Under the pieces are notes generated by a model that saw only the letters and a program-made list of their open reading frames with translations, had not been told where the DNA came from and did no database searches. The position numbers were made by a program, and so were the translations under genes. DNA of 64,000 nucleotides. Source: Sulfobacillus thermosulfidooxidans DSM 9293. Its GTDB lineage: Bacteria; Bacillota; Sulfobacillia; Sulfobacillales; Sulfobacillaceae. Position 1 is the first letter of the stretch. The number at the start of each line of letters is the position of its first letter. Positions 43,883 through 53,451 of this stretch are shown one piece after another. The stretch lies in the NCBI RefSeq assembly GCF_900176145.1, contig NZ_FWWY01000001.1, positions 1,845,819 through 1,909,818 of the forward strand, written 5' to 3'.

Positions 43883-44974
43883 TTACCGTAAGATCCCTTC
43901 TCCTTTGACAGAAATCGTCACTGTAATTTGTGCATGAATCGGCATAAAGGCTGAAGAATGTGTGCCAAACCAGAAAATCTGCTCGGCATAGCCAAATGGG
44001 TCGACCTTAGTAGCATTGGCCCGGTGAATAGCATCGAGACAGGCCTGAAGGATCTCATGCTCTGCTTGAGTAATCACCGCCTGTTGACTAGACAACTGCA
44101 TAATTTGATGACCTGCCACTTCGTCGATATACCCAGATAAGCGAATATTTTCTTTGACGTCCAAAGTATGTCCAATTTGGTGAATACTTAATGCGCGGTG
44201 CTCATGCATGGTGGTGACATTGACTAGATCCTGATTCCACGCAAAGGATAATGACGTTTTTTGCACGCGCCCGGTTAAATACCCAAATCCTTCCGTCTCT
44301 TGGTGGCTGAAGATAACTGGATGGCCACCCGATGGATACGCAACGATATGGCGAATCCGAAAATCTTTTCCAGTGAGGGAAACCAATGGTGTAAAGGGAC
44401 TGATGCCAGCACTTACGCCATGAGACCAAAATTGCCAGCCGCTTTGGCGAAGGCGAATTGGTTGACAATTTTTGCATTCGAAATAGGCCGATAAAAAAGT
44501 GCGCGGAGGCACCACCTGGGGAGAAACGTATTCCACAATGGGCTCGAGAGGCGCTTCAGCAGCCATCGTCCAATAGGTTTTAGGAACGGTGCCCTCCGCA
44601 TTGATGGCATTGATTACCGGCCACAGTTGTTGCCAGGAAAGATGGCAGGACCAGACCAGAGTCTGTAACTGTCCTAAATATAACGCGCGACTGGATTTTT
44701 CTTGGGCTCGCATCAATGCTTGGGGGAAGGTGGTGGCATGCACACTGACAGCATAATACTCCTGATTGGGTTTGATGTTGCTCAGTGAGCTTGGGGATAG
44801 GGTGACGTTAGGAAAAACGAAGATCCATTTGTACTCCCCCGGGCTTTTGGTCTTATCGACTCCAACAGCTAAGACAATACCCCGATGTTCGAGGGCTTTG
44901 GAATCCCAGCAACCAGTCAACGAAAGAGCTAACAAGCCCACAACCAGGACTTTGCTAACAATACGCTTATTCAC
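43883..44974 (-). CDS. gerAC: GerAC-type spore germination lipoprotein
   Basis: 363 residues. Signal peptide with lipobox SLTGCWD, so the Cys at 22 is lipidated and the protein sits on the outer face of the inner spore membrane. The start LTGCWDSKALEHRGIVLAVG and VDK is the family hallmark ('G-C-W-D-x-x-E-l-x-x-x-x-i-v-x-a-x-G-i-D'). The C-terminal domain includes EILQACLDAIHRANATKVDP then FGYAEQIFW, the conserved 'a-x-x-D-i-f-G-f-g-x-x-x-x' region. Overlaps gerAA by 8 bases. Confidence 0.93.
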   Translation of the reverse strand: MNKRIVSKVLVVGLLALSLTGCWDSKALEHRGIVLAVGVDKTKSPGEYKWIFVFPNVTLSPSSLSNIKPNQEYYAVSVHATTFPQALMRAQEKSSRALYLGQLQTLVWSCHLSWQQLWPVINAINAEGTVPKTYWTMAAEAPLEPIVEYVSPQVVPPRTFLSAYFECKNCQPIRLRQSGWQFWSHGVSAGISPFTPLVSLTGKDFRIRHIVAYPSGGHPVIFSHQETEGFGYLTGRVQKTSLSFAWNQDLVNVTTMHEHRALSIHQIGHTLDVKENIRLSGYIDEVAGHQIMQLSSQQAVITQAEHEILQACLDAIHRANATKVDPFGYAEQIFWFGTHSSAFMPIHAQITVTISVKGEGILR

Positions 44975-46643
44975 CCGCGTTAGCTCGCCCCCGCTTCAAA
45001 TGTACCGGTTCAGGAACTTTTTCATGTTGACTGGTCACAATGGCAAGCGGACGAGCTGCTGACAGGCGAGTTCGCAGTACAGTCCATGGAAGTCGGATAA
45101 GGTAGTCTTTCCAATCTGTACGCCGAAAGGGCGTAGCCGGTTCAAAATAGGGGGTACCAAAGGAAGTCATTGCGCTTAACGTGCCAATTAAGAGTAAGGT
45201 GACCAAGAGAATTCCCAAAATGCCCATGACAGCAGATACTAAGAGCATAACCACGTTGACAAGTCGCCATGTTCCCGTTAATTCATAAACCGGCACCGAG
45301 TAAAAACTTAATGCGGTTAAGGTGATGACCACAATGATTTGGGGACTGACGAACCCGGCTTTCACCACGGCGGTTCCGACGACAATAGCTCCCACTGTGC
45401 CAATCGTGGTGCTCATGGGTTTAGGAAGACGTAGTGCGGCTTCACGTAAGACCTCGACAATCACAACCATTAAGATGGCTTCGACAAATGGCGAGAAAGG
45501 CAAGGCGGCATGATCCCCCAAGGTAATGACAAGTAAGGTAGAAGGAATTAAATTGGGATTGACTTCGGTGAGCGCAATATATAAAGCCGGAAAATAAATA
45601 CCTAAAATCCATCCTAATAACCGGATCATCCGCACAAACGAGGTGTCATACCATGCTCCTGAATAGTCCATAGCTGTGCGGTAGAAATCGCCTAAAGGCG
45701 CTGGGGCAATGAGGACAAAGGGATCGCCATCAACCAAAATTACGACTTTACCCTCAAGGAGCCTCCAACAGGCAATATCGACCCGTTCTGTGGCACGAAT
45801 GGTGGGAAAAATAGAACGTGGGTGATCCCGAATAAGGCCCGCAATTAACGTGGAATTGGCATGTCCACTAATTTTGACATGTTCCAAACGGTTCAGGCAG
45901 GTTTGGATAAGAGACGGATTGGCCAAGCCTTCTATATAAGCCAACACGACGGTCGTATGTTGGCGAGTTCCAACCGTCAGCTTGTGAAAGCGTAATTGGG
46001 GATCTAAGATGCGCTGCCGTAATTGGTTCATCTGAGTTAAAATGACTTCGTTAAAGGCTTCTTCCGGCCCTCGTACGCTAAGTTCAGTCTGGGGTCGGCT
46101 GATACTGCGTTGGCGATATTTCACGGTATCCACGACCCAGACCTTATCAAAGCCTGGCGCAAAAATGAGGGTATTGCCAGCAGCTAAGGCTTCGATAATC
46201 TTATCCCACTGGCTTTCAGAATGAATATGGCCCGGTGTAATGGTGTTTTCGCCCCACGAAGCCGGGGACGTTGTTGTCTTTAACAAGGGAGCAATAATAT
46301 CTTGATCGACCATTTGCGTATCCGATAGGCCGTCAATGCTGGCTACTAGCACTTTGTGGGGAGCACAAGATGGGACAATGATCCAGCGTAATAACACATC
46401 CGGACTAGAACCGAATCCCGATTTGAGACGATCATAGACGGCAGACAAATCGGGCGAATATTGGAGCAGCGAATAAGGTGGCTCGGATAATAACTTGATC
46501 CAGCCCTCCAGTTCTTGTAGAAGCGGCTTTGCCAATTTGATGACGTCTTTCAGGGCTTCGGCATTAAACAATTCATCCACCGACTTATTTTCACCTCCTT
46601 GTGTTAGTGTGAGCTTTAGGGAATTTTTCCATGCAATGGCCAA
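44967..46643 (-). CDS. gerAA: GerAA-type spore germinant receptor subunit
   Basis: 558 residues. Large soluble N-terminal domain (about 1-300) and a C-terminal membrane domain with about 5 helices. Family marks: VLLRWIIVPSC, YIEGLANPSLIQTCLNRLEH-type region, EGKVVILVDGDPFVLIAPAP, YSGAWYDTSFVRMIRLLGWI and LPFSPFVEAILMVVIVEVLR then EAALRLPKP. This subunit, with GerAB and GerAC, senses nutrients and starts germination. AAGGAGGTG precedes the start region. Its presence indicates that the host forms endospores. Confidence 0.94.
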   Translation of the reverse strand: MAIAWKNSLKLTLTQGGENKSVDELFNAEALKDVIKLAKPLLQELEGWIKLLSEPPYSLLQYSPDLSAVYDRLKSGFGSSPDVLLRWIIVPSCAPHKVLVASIDGLSDTQMVDQDIIAPLLKTTTSPASWGENTITPGHIHSESQWDKIIEALAAGNTLIFAPGFDKVWVVDTVKYRQRSISRPQTELSVRGPEEAFNEVILTQMNQLRQRILDPQLRFHKLTVGTRQHTTVVLAYIEGLANPSLIQTCLNRLEHVKISGHANSTLIAGLIRDHPRSIFPTIRATERVDIACWRLLEGKVVILVDGDPFVLIAPAPLGDFYRTAMDYSGAWYDTSFVRMIRLLGWILGIYFPALYIALTEVNPNLIPSTLLVITLGDHAALPFSPFVEAILMVVIVEVLREAALRLPKPMSTTIGTVGAIVVGTAVVKAGFVSPQIIVVITLTALSFYSVPVYELTGTWRLVNVVMLLVSAVMGILGILLVTLLLIGTLSAMTSFGTPYFEPATPFRRTDWKDYLIRLPWTVLRTRLSAARPLAIVTSQHEKVPEPVHLKRGRANAGE

Positions 46644-46749
46644 AATCGAAATTTCTGTGGCATTTTGCTAGCATGAATCAAGAGAACGGATTTAAAGGTG
46701 GCGGACGAAGTCAAATTCATGACGGTGTATCAAATGGGGGGGAATATAT

Positions 46750-47898
46750 GTGGCAACAAGTTGGGCTATTGGACTCATGACTGGAACTTCAGCAGATGGA
46801 ATTGATGCAGCTCTTGTGAGCATTGAAGAAAATGGTACCCTTTGGCCCACATGTCAACTCGTGGGCTTTGATTATCATCCCTTTACTGAGGTGCAACGCC
46901 AAGACATCTTTTCGCTGTTTCAATCTACTGTGTCCCTCAAGCAGTTGGGACAAGTGCATACCTGGTTAGCACGGGAATGTGCCCAGAGTGTTCAGAGGCT
47001 TCTTGAGGCTTATGGGCTTGAGGCACAGGATATTCGCGCTGTGGGATTTCATGGGCAGACCATTGCGCATTATCCTGAAATGGGGTTTACGCTTCAAATC
47101 GGCGACCCTGCCCTTTTAGCGGCGTTAACTGATATCCCCGTGATTTCGAATTTCCGCTCTTCCGATGTAGCGGCAGGCGGTCAGGGAGCACCTTTGGTTC
47201 CTTACTTTGATTATGCCATGTTTCGCTCCCCGGCACGCTCCCGCGTCCTTCTGAATATTGGCGGAATCGCCAATATCACCGTCATTCCCCCAAATGCCGA
47301 GATACAAGATGTCATGGGGTTTGATACGGGTCCGGGTAACATGCTACTCGATGGCATCATGGTATTGGTTTCTCAGGGAACATATCAATTTGATGACAAG
47401 GGACATTATGCGGCCTTAGGTCAGGCAGATCTCACGTTAGTCAAGCAGTGGATGAACCACCCCTATCTAAAACAAAAAGCTCCCAAAAGTGCGGGAAGAG
47501 AACAATTTGGACGGGATTATTGTTCACAACTCATGGGGGATATGAAGGCACATGATTTAAGTCAGGAAGATAGTCTACGAACTGTGTGTGCATTTATCGC
47601 AGAAAGCATTGCTCAAGCTATTAAGGAACAGGTCTCTTGGCCTTATGACCTCATCGTTTCGGGCGGTGGGGTCCATAACGAGACATTAATGGCCGAATTA
47701 TCTAAGAGACTAGGTGGGGTAAAGTGGCAGCATACAGATGCCTTTAAGATTCCAGGGGATGCTACAGAAGCCATGGCTTTTGCGTACTTCGCGTGGCAAT
47801 TTCTTGAAGGAAGACCGACAAATATACCACAAGTCACAGGAGCTAAGATGCCCGCATTATTAGGAAGTTTAACACCTCGCCCAGGGCACTTCGTCTAA
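46750..47898 (+). CDS. anmK: Anhydro-N-acetylmuramic acid kinase
   Basis: 382 residues. The frame's initiator is GTG at 46750, though GGGGGG is 8-14 bases upstream. AnmK phosphorylates 1,6-anhydro-MurNAc with ring opening for cell-wall recycling. Motifs: GLMTGTSADGIDAALV (phosphate loop), AVGFHGQTIAHYP, ISNFRSSDVAAGGQGAPLVP, NIGGIANIT (with the catalytic Asp region) and GFDTGPGNMLLDGI, ending IVSGGGVHN ... DATEAMAFAYFAWQ. All catalytic stretches are intact. Divergent from gerAA. Confidence 0.95.
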   Translation: MATSWAIGLMTGTSADGIDAALVSIEENGTLWPTCQLVGFDYHPFTEVQRQDIFSLFQSTVSLKQLGQVHTWLARECAQSVQRLLEAYGLEAQDIRAVGFHGQTIAHYPEMGFTLQIGDPALLAALTDIPVISNFRSSDVAAGGQGAPLVPYFDYAMFRSPARSRVLLNIGGIANITVIPPNAEIQDVMGFDTGPGNMLLDGIMVLVSQGTYQFDDKGHYAALGQADLTLVKQWMNHPYLKQKAPKSAGREQFGRDYCSQLMGDMKAHDLSQEDSLRTVCAFIAESIAQAIKEQVSWPYDLIVSGGGVHNETLMAELSKRLGGVKWQHTDAFKIPGDATEAMAFAYFAWQFLEGRPTNIPQVTGAKMPALLGSLTPRPGHFV

Positions 47899-47922
47899 AT
47901 CCGGAATATGGTTTTTCTCGCA

Positions 47923-49482
47923 TTATGCTTTAAATTGGAAGACCCATATGGGGCCATGATGAGCGATCAATCTCCAGTACTTAGGATGTGTAGTGAGACG
48001 TTTCAAAGTTGTGGAAACTAGCGATCGCGGCGTCAAACGATTCAGGGGATTAACTTGTTGATTTAAGATAACAACCGTATCAGGAACAATCCGAGAATGG
48101 CGCGGCAAAGGTAAAAAGCGGACAATAGGTCGCGCTGAAACCCTTGTTAATGTACTGTTTTGCCCATAGACGGGTACATGGGGAGGAATTTTCTTTAAAC
48201 ACAATGTGAGAGATTTCGTAGGGTTTTGTGCATACCACACGAGTGGTTCTTCCGCCTGAATCCAAAAGACGAAACTGAGCACGACCAATCCCCATGGAAG
48301 GAGTCGCGTCATGGGGCGAGCAGGTAGATGTGCCCAAAAAAGTATCAGGCTGATAAACCAAAATGGCGCAATGGGTAAAGAATATTGATTAAATGGGTTA
48401 ATTTGACCTCGAAATGCAGATAGACTATTAAAAAGAAAAATGATCCATGCAGGCCAGGCCCATCCGCCTTCGACTAAGCCCCAAAGTGTGGGAATAAACG
48501 CTAAAGGAGCAGCCAATAGGACAAAATAGATGGCACGGCTGTTACCGAGGGCTTTCATAATAATCCATGGTTTGCTGAGGATATTTTCTAGACCGGATAA
48601 CGGTGTAGGACCCAACCATCCATAATATTGTGTCCATTGGGCCATTTGATGCCCTGCCACCGCGGGGAACAGAATGTTGACTTCAAAATAGGCCAAAATC
48701 ACGCCTATTGCAAAAGTGCTGATAGCCATGGTCCATTGTCGCCGTAATAGCCACGGAACTGCTAGTCCTATCACAACCAGTGTCGCGGTGACTTTGGTCA
48801 AGATCATCAAGGAACAGGCGAGCCAAAATTGGCGAGTATGATGGGTTTCGATAGCCCAAGCCGCATAGAAAAAGGCAGGAATAGCTAACGTATCAGGATG
48901 CCAATCAAATAATGCGGGACCTAAAATGGCGGGATATACCGCATAAAGAAACAAAATACCCCAAAATATCATGGGAGATAGGGAATATTTTCTCATCCAC
49001 CATGCCAGAAAAGGAATACCTGACGCCAATGAGGCTGCTTGAATCAATAATATGCCTGAAGAACCAAGCCCAGAATAGGCCCAGCCCAATGGATATAAGA
49101 TCCAAGACCCGGCATCTGTTAGAGCAGGATGTCCATTAAGGGTCGATTTTGCTATCCAATGTCCATGATTAATTAACCATAATATTTGTGCGTAATAACC
49201 AAAATCCCATGTCGTGGCGCGTTGAGTAAAAAGACGAATGAGTGCTAATATCCAATAGACTATCAAAACAATGAGGGTGAATGCCCATATTTTCTTTGTG
49301 GTATTTGGATTAACAATGGGTGTCTGAGACGTTAATGAAACCTCCTCATCACGACAATAAATTGATCTATTAACAAACATACGACAAATGACTGCAAAAT
49401 CCCTTTCGTGATGTAACAAAATGGAAAAATCTTTGACAGAATTCAAGTGAGAAGGCACTTTCTTAGATTTCAGTATTTCCAT
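47923..49482 (-). CDS. DUF2079 polytopic membrane protein
   Basis: Up to 519 residues as an open frame. About 10-12 membrane helices begin near residue 68 (IWAFTLIVLIVYWILALIRL). TTWDFGYYAQILWLINHGHW and GHPALTDAGSWILYPLGWAY match the DUF2079 pattern 'D-x-G-i-y-x-Q-x-x-w'. This family resembles GT-C glycosyltransferases. The first ~50 residues are unlike the family and a GAGGAGG at 49345-49351 suggests a later start, but no ATG, GTG or TTG follows it at a suitable distance; the true start is unresolved. Function unknown. Confidence 0.75.
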   Translation of the reverse strand: MEILKSKKVPSHLNSVKDFSILLHHERDFAVICRMFVNRSIYCRDEEVSLTSQTPIVNPNTTKKIWAFTLIVLIVYWILALIRLFTQRATTWDFGYYAQILWLINHGHWIAKSTLNGHPALTDAGSWILYPLGWAYSGLGSSGILLIQAASLASGIPFLAWWMRKYSLSPMIFWGILFLYAVYPAILGPALFDWHPDTLAIPAFFYAAWAIETHHTRQFWLACSLMILTKVTATLVVIGLAVPWLLRRQWTMAISTFAIGVILAYFEVNILFPAVAGHQMAQWTQYYGWLGPTPLSGLENILSKPWIIMKALGNSRAIYFVLLAAPLAFIPTLWGLVEGGWAWPAWIIFLFNSLSAFRGQINPFNQYSLPIAPFWFISLILFWAHLPARPMTRLLPWGLVVLSFVFWIQAEEPLVWYAQNPTKSLTLCLKKIPPHVPVYGQNSTLTRVSARPIVRFLPLPRHSRIVPDTVVILNQQVNPLNRLTPRSLVSTTLKRLTTHPKYWRLIAHHGPIWVFQFKA

Positions 49483-49731
49483 TTGAAAAATATCTGAAGG
49501 AAGGGAAGGGCAATGGCATTCGACGAAGATTATGCATAATCACTCAATCAATGCTTAAGAAAATCATTAGACATGCCATAACACTAGAACATGTTTGCCA
49601 TAAAGAATAATATGGCACTAAACGCACGGATAATAAGCAATGCGGATACGCCGTATTGATCATAAATTAGAGAATTAATCAGGAGTTACAAAAGAGTTCA
49701 CGGACTCTCCTTTTCGCGGCAGCTATCTATC

Positions 49732-49962
49732 CTAATCAATCTCATGAGAGTGATAATGTCTTTGAAAGGTGACTTGCCATCCAATGAGCCCTATTGTGCC
49801 AGCAATCCATAAACCTGTCATGAGGCCTTTCCAGAATAAGGGAATAGGACTGGTCAGTGTCACGGCTATCATAGTGGCTCCTAAGGCAGTAAGGCCATTT
49901 AACATGCCAGTTTTGCGCCGGAACATTGGGTCAGAAATAGTTTTACGAGTGTTGGAGTGCAT
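49732..49962 (-). CDS. Small membrane protein of unknown function
   Basis: 76 residues from ATG 49962, chosen because GGAGGGG lies 6-12 bases upstream; the frame extends 27 codons further without an RBS. Two membrane helices (LNGLTALGATMIAVTLTSPI and FWKGLMTGLWIAGTIGLIGW) and a His-containing tail (RHYHSHEID). No family recognised. It lies alone between the DUF2079 gene and cydA. Confidence 0.55.
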   Translation of the reverse strand: MHSNTRKTISDPMFRRKTGMLNGLTALGATMIAVTLTSPIPLFWKGLMTGLWIAGTIGLIGWQVTFQRHYHSHEID

Positions 49963-50330
49963 ATTTACCCCTCCATTCAAATGGCGAGCCCCCAGGAATT
50001 TTATGAAAATATTATAAAGGAATTGCAAGGTCCGTGGCAGCAACGGTTAACCCATATTTTTCTCGTTGAACGATTAATAGGGTCAGGTTACCAATTCCGG
50101 TAGCGGCTTCTGTGTTTCCATCTTTGTGGCAGGCTCATAATACCCTAAATTATTACATCACTGAAATGGTGTAAAACCAACCTATGCTAGTTCCTTTGGA
50201 GGAACGGCCTAGGACCAATCGGACACGCGAAGCCACCCCAGGTGCCCGTATTTCTTGCCCTCTCGAACTCTTACGCTAATAATATCTGGATTTGCCTATA
50301 AAGGCAGATCCCAATGTAAGGAGGGAGAAC
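49963..50330. other. Intergenic region upstream of cydAB
   Basis: 368 bases without a gene. It contains the inverted repeat listed at 50153-50174, a small hairpin gttcctttggaggaac (50189-50204) and, close to cydA, TAATAATAT. The bd oxidase promoter is presumably here. Confidence 0.45.
50153..50174. promoter_or_regulatory. Inverted repeat, candidate operator of cydAB
   Basis: TTACATCA-N6-TGGTGTAA: 8-base arms with 7 of 8 positions complementary. Such spacing is typical for a dimeric repressor. It does not match the Rex consensus exactly. It stands about 157 bases before cydA. Confidence 0.35.
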
Positions 50331-51734
50331 ATGGATCAATTGGGTTTGGCTCGGCTACAATTTGGAGTCACCACAGTATATCACTTCTTATTTGTTCCTC
50401 TGACCATTGGATTGGCGTTTCTCATTGCGATAATGGAAACGATTTATGTCCGAACGGGCAAAGAAGAATATCGACCGCTCATACAATTTTGGGGTCGACT
50501 GTTTTTGATTAACTTCGCAGTAGGGGTGGTCACGGGTTTATTGCAGGAGTTTCAATTTGGCATGGACTGGGCCAATTATTCCCGATTTGTGGGGGATATT
50601 TTTGGCGCCCCCTTGGCTGTCGAAGCGTTGTTAGCCTTCTTTATGGAATCAACGTTTATCGGCGTTTGGAATTTTGGGTGGGATCGGCTATCTAAAAAAG
50701 TGCATCTGCTGGCTATTTGGTTGGTAGCGATAGGCACTATGACTTCAGGTTTTTGGATTTTGACGGCGAATTCGTTTATGCAAGAGCCCGTCGGTTACCA
50801 AATGGTGCACGGAACGGCGCAAATGGTGAGTTTTGGGGCGCTGTTGACCAATCCTCAGTTATGGGTAGAATTTCCGCATACCATTTTAGCTTCCTATTTA
50901 ACCGCATCCTTTTTCGTGTTGGCGATTAGTTCCTATCAATTGTTACGGCATCACTATCCAGAGTTGTTCAAATTTTCATTTCGGTTAGCATCGATTGTTG
51001 GGTTAATTTCTGCCGTGTTGGTTATTGTTGTAGGCGATTTGCAAGCAACACACCTTGAAACGTCACAACCTATGAAATTGGCCGCGGCCGAAGCGCTCTG
51101 GAACACCACATCACAGCACGCGCCATGGAGTGTCTTTGCTATTGTGGATGGGAAAACGCAAAAGGATTATGCGCAGATTCAAATTCCCGACATGTTGTCG
51201 ATTTTGGCTTATAAACGCTTAAGTGGCGCAGTTCAAGGTATTCACCAGGTTCAAGCAGAATATGTGAAAAAATACGGTCCTGGCAATTATGTGCCGCCCG
51301 TAGCCCCGGTGTATTATGCGTTTCGCCTCATGATTTTTGCCGGTACGGCGATGCTGGCTTTAGTTGCCTATGCGGTGTATTTGTTAAAGAAAGCTCGATT
51401 TGCTGAGAAACGGTGGTTTCTTCGACTATTGGAATGGAGCCTTATTTTACCTTATTTAGCCAATTCGGCAGGATGGATTATGACAGAAGTGGGCCGTCAG
51501 CCATGGGTCGTATACGGTTTACTCAGTACGGCGCACGGGGTGTCTTCACCGCAAAGTGTTTCGGCGGCAGATATTGCATTGTCTCTGAGTGCATTTGCTT
51601 TAGTCTATGGATCCATGGCTGTCGCAGCGATTTACCTATTTCGCAAGTACACATTCATGGGCTTAGACCCTACGACAAATCAGCCCGAATCACTCACGGA
51701 TAAAGACATGTTACTGGCGGGATCAAAATCATAA
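50331..51734 (+). CDS. cydA: Cytochrome bd-type quinol oxidase subunit I
   Basis: 467 residues from ATG 50331 with AAGGAGGGAG just upstream. Nine membrane helices expected. The start RLQFGVTTVYHFLFVPLTIG contains the haem b595 ligand His18. Further on the haem b558 ligands are expected in YQMVHGTAQMVSF and WIMTEVGRQPWVVYG, the latter being the conserved GRQPW quinol-site motif. The Q-loop is short, as in Firmicute and cyanide-insensitive (CIO-like) enzymes. Paired with cydB 21 bases downstream; high-affinity O2 reduction. Confidence 0.95.
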   Translation: MDQLGLARLQFGVTTVYHFLFVPLTIGLAFLIAIMETIYVRTGKEEYRPLIQFWGRLFLINFAVGVVTGLLQEFQFGMDWANYSRFVGDIFGAPLAVEALLAFFMESTFIGVWNFGWDRLSKKVHLLAIWLVAIGTMTSGFWILTANSFMQEPVGYQMVHGTAQMVSFGALLTNPQLWVEFPHTILASYLTASFFVLAISSYQLLRHHYPELFKFSFRLASIVGLISAVLVIVVGDLQATHLETSQPMKLAAAEALWNTTSQHAPWSVFAIVDGKTQKDYAQIQIPDMLSILAYKRLSGAVQGIHQVQAEYVKKYGPGNYVPPVAPVYYAFRLMIFAGTAMLALVAYAVYLLKKARFAEKRWFLRLLEWSLILPYLANSAGWIMTEVGRQPWVVYGLLSTAHGVSSPQSVSAADIALSLSAFALVYGSMAVAAIYLFRKYTFMGLDPTTNQPESLTDKDMLLAGSKS

Positions 51735-51755
51735 CGGGGCAAGGAGGCGATAAGG

Positions 51756-52757
51756 ATGCTCAATGAGTTCTGGTTTATTTTAATCGCTGTGTTGTTTATC
51801 GGCTATTTTATTCTGGAGGGATTTGACTACGGGGTGGGCATGATATATCCCCTAGTCAGTCACAATGATCACGAACGACGCATGGCGATTAACACCATTG
51901 GACCTTTGTGGTCGGGAAATGAAGTGTGGTTGATTACGGCGGGTGGTGCACTATTTGCAGCGTTTCCGTTTTGGTATGCCACCCTCTTTAGTGGATTCTA
52001 TCTGGCCCTTGTGTTGATGCTGGTGGGGCTGATTTTTCGCGGTGTTGCCATTGAATATCGTAGTAAAGTGGCCACAGAACGTTGGCATAGGACCTGGGAT
52101 ATCTTATTGAGGACAGGCAGCTTTTTGCCCGCGTTGCTCTGGGGAGTTGCATTTGCCAACTTACTTCAGGGAGTCCCCATCAACGCCCAAATGAACGATG
52201 TAGGTGGCTTTTGGAGTTTACTCACACCGTACACCATATTAGGAGGTGTGCTCAGTCTTCTTCTCTTCTTAGCCCAAGGCGCCTCTTTTTTAACCTTAAA
52301 GACCACGGGAACACTGCGTACCGCATCATTACGTCTAGCAAAAAGCTTGTTAACATCTGTGCTGATTGTTGCCTTGGCTTTTGGTATATGGACGGCAAAT
52401 TTGGCGACCGTGGATCACCGCAGTATCTACCTGCTGTTAACAGGACTTGGCTGGATAAGCCTCTTTGCCGCCCGGTGGATCATTGCCAAACGGCAGCAAT
52501 GGGGATTCTTGCTGCAATCTCTGATGATTGCGCTCAGTACAGCGGGATTTTTTGTCGGTCTATTTCCCCACGTAATGATTTCAAGCGTATCGCCCCGTGA
52601 TGATTTGACGATTTATAATGCGGCCGCCAATCCTTATACATTGCATGTCATGACGATCGTGGCATTGACTATGGTTCCCATTGTCCTGGCTTATCAAGTG
52701 TGGACATATTGGGTCTTTCGCAAACGCATAACGCCGCAAGAACATTTAGAATATTAA
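51756..52757 (+). CDS. cydB: Cytochrome bd-type quinol oxidase subunit II
   Basis: 333 residues, eight membrane helices. Family start FWFILIAVLFIGYFILEGFD then YGVGM contains the conserved 'F-x-x-L-E-G-F-D-x-G-V-G'. Also NTIGPLWSGNEVWLITAGGA then LFAAFP, and the C-terminal VYQ/W region. AAGGAGG lies 8 bases before the ATG. CydB supports haem insertion and stability of the bd oxidase. No cydX-like or cydDC gene follows. Confidence 0.95.
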   Translation: MLNEFWFILIAVLFIGYFILEGFDYGVGMIYPLVSHNDHERRMAINTIGPLWSGNEVWLITAGGALFAAFPFWYATLFSGFYLALVLMLVGLIFRGVAIEYRSKVATERWHRTWDILLRTGSFLPALLWGVAFANLLQGVPINAQMNDVGGFWSLLTPYTILGGVLSLLLFLAQGASFLTLKTTGTLRTASLRLAKSLLTSVLIVALAFGIWTANLATVDHRSIYLLLTGLGWISLFAARWIIAKRQQWGFLLQSLMIALSTAGFFVGLFPHVMISSVSPRDDLTIYNAAANPYTLHVMTIVALTMVPIVLAYQVWTYWVFRKRITPQEHLEY

Positions 52758-52882
52758 AGGACAGGTCATCACGTCCCTGGGTGGTTTGTTGTAAGATGCT
52801 CAAGAGTTTTTAACCGGTCACCGTATAGGATTTAGCTGGTGACGAGGTTATGGATTACAAAACAAAGAAAGAGGTGGTCATA

Positions 52883-53224
52883 ATGAACGAGGAACACAGG
52901 CACGCAAAAGGGAAATGGGAATCGTTCGATCCCGAAGAAATTCCGCCGATTGAGGATGATTTACCTCCGGGGGCACACCGGACTCCACCCAAAGGATATC
53001 CTTTCGATCGGAATCAATATGCTATCCCGGCATGGTATGCATTGCCGATTGATACGCCAAAACATGCAAGGAATGCGGCTAGTCGCTTTCCTCAAATGGA
53101 TGTCTATGATCAACTAGGTCCTGCCGCTAAGGAGCGTATTTGGCGGCGTATTGTGGATGCCGAACGGGTGTTTGGAATTGAACCTAGCCGTGAAGTCTTA
53201 GAACGTGCCGGATATTCAGAATAA
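52883..53224 (+). CDS. Small soluble protein of unknown function
   Basis: 113 residues from ATG 52883, with AAAGAGGTGG upstream. Acidic, Pro-rich N-terminus (FDPEEIPPIEDDLPPGAHRT), then YALPIDTPKHARNAASRFPQ and a helical end (ERIWRRIVDAERVFGIEPSR). The 'P-x-D-x-x-x-H-A-R-N-A' string recalls small proteins that match 'Y-P-I-d-d-x-x-H-A-R-n-A-l-x-R', sometimes phage-associated, but function is unknown. Standing 125 bases after cydB it may be cotranscribed. Confidence 0.6.
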   Translation: MNEEHRHAKGKWESFDPEEIPPIEDDLPPGAHRTPPKGYPFDRNQYAIPAWYALPIDTPKHARNAASRFPQMDVYDQLGPAAKERIWRRIVDAERVFGIEPSREVLERAGYSE

Positions 53225-53237
53225 GTTAAGCCATCGC

Positions 53238-53275
53238 AGCGTCCGCCGAAGCTATGTCAGGGCTGGTCGGACGCT
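53238..53275 (+). terminator. Probable terminator hairpin
   Basis: agcgtccg (53238-53245) pairs with cggacgct (53268-53275), followed by TTGGTTTTGCC. It lies 14 bases after the stop of the small unknown gene. Confidence 0.5.
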
Positions 53276-53451
53276 TTGGTTTTGCCAGAAAACCATTGTG
53301 ATTAATTGTTACGGGTTATGGGTGTTTTAATGCGGCAAAACAACGGACATTTGCCACAATAATGTAGGGAAGATTTACCAAAGGCATTGTGACATCTAAG
53401 GGGATGTCATGCTGCGAAGAGGATTTCAGGTAATCACCAGCAATCATCGTT

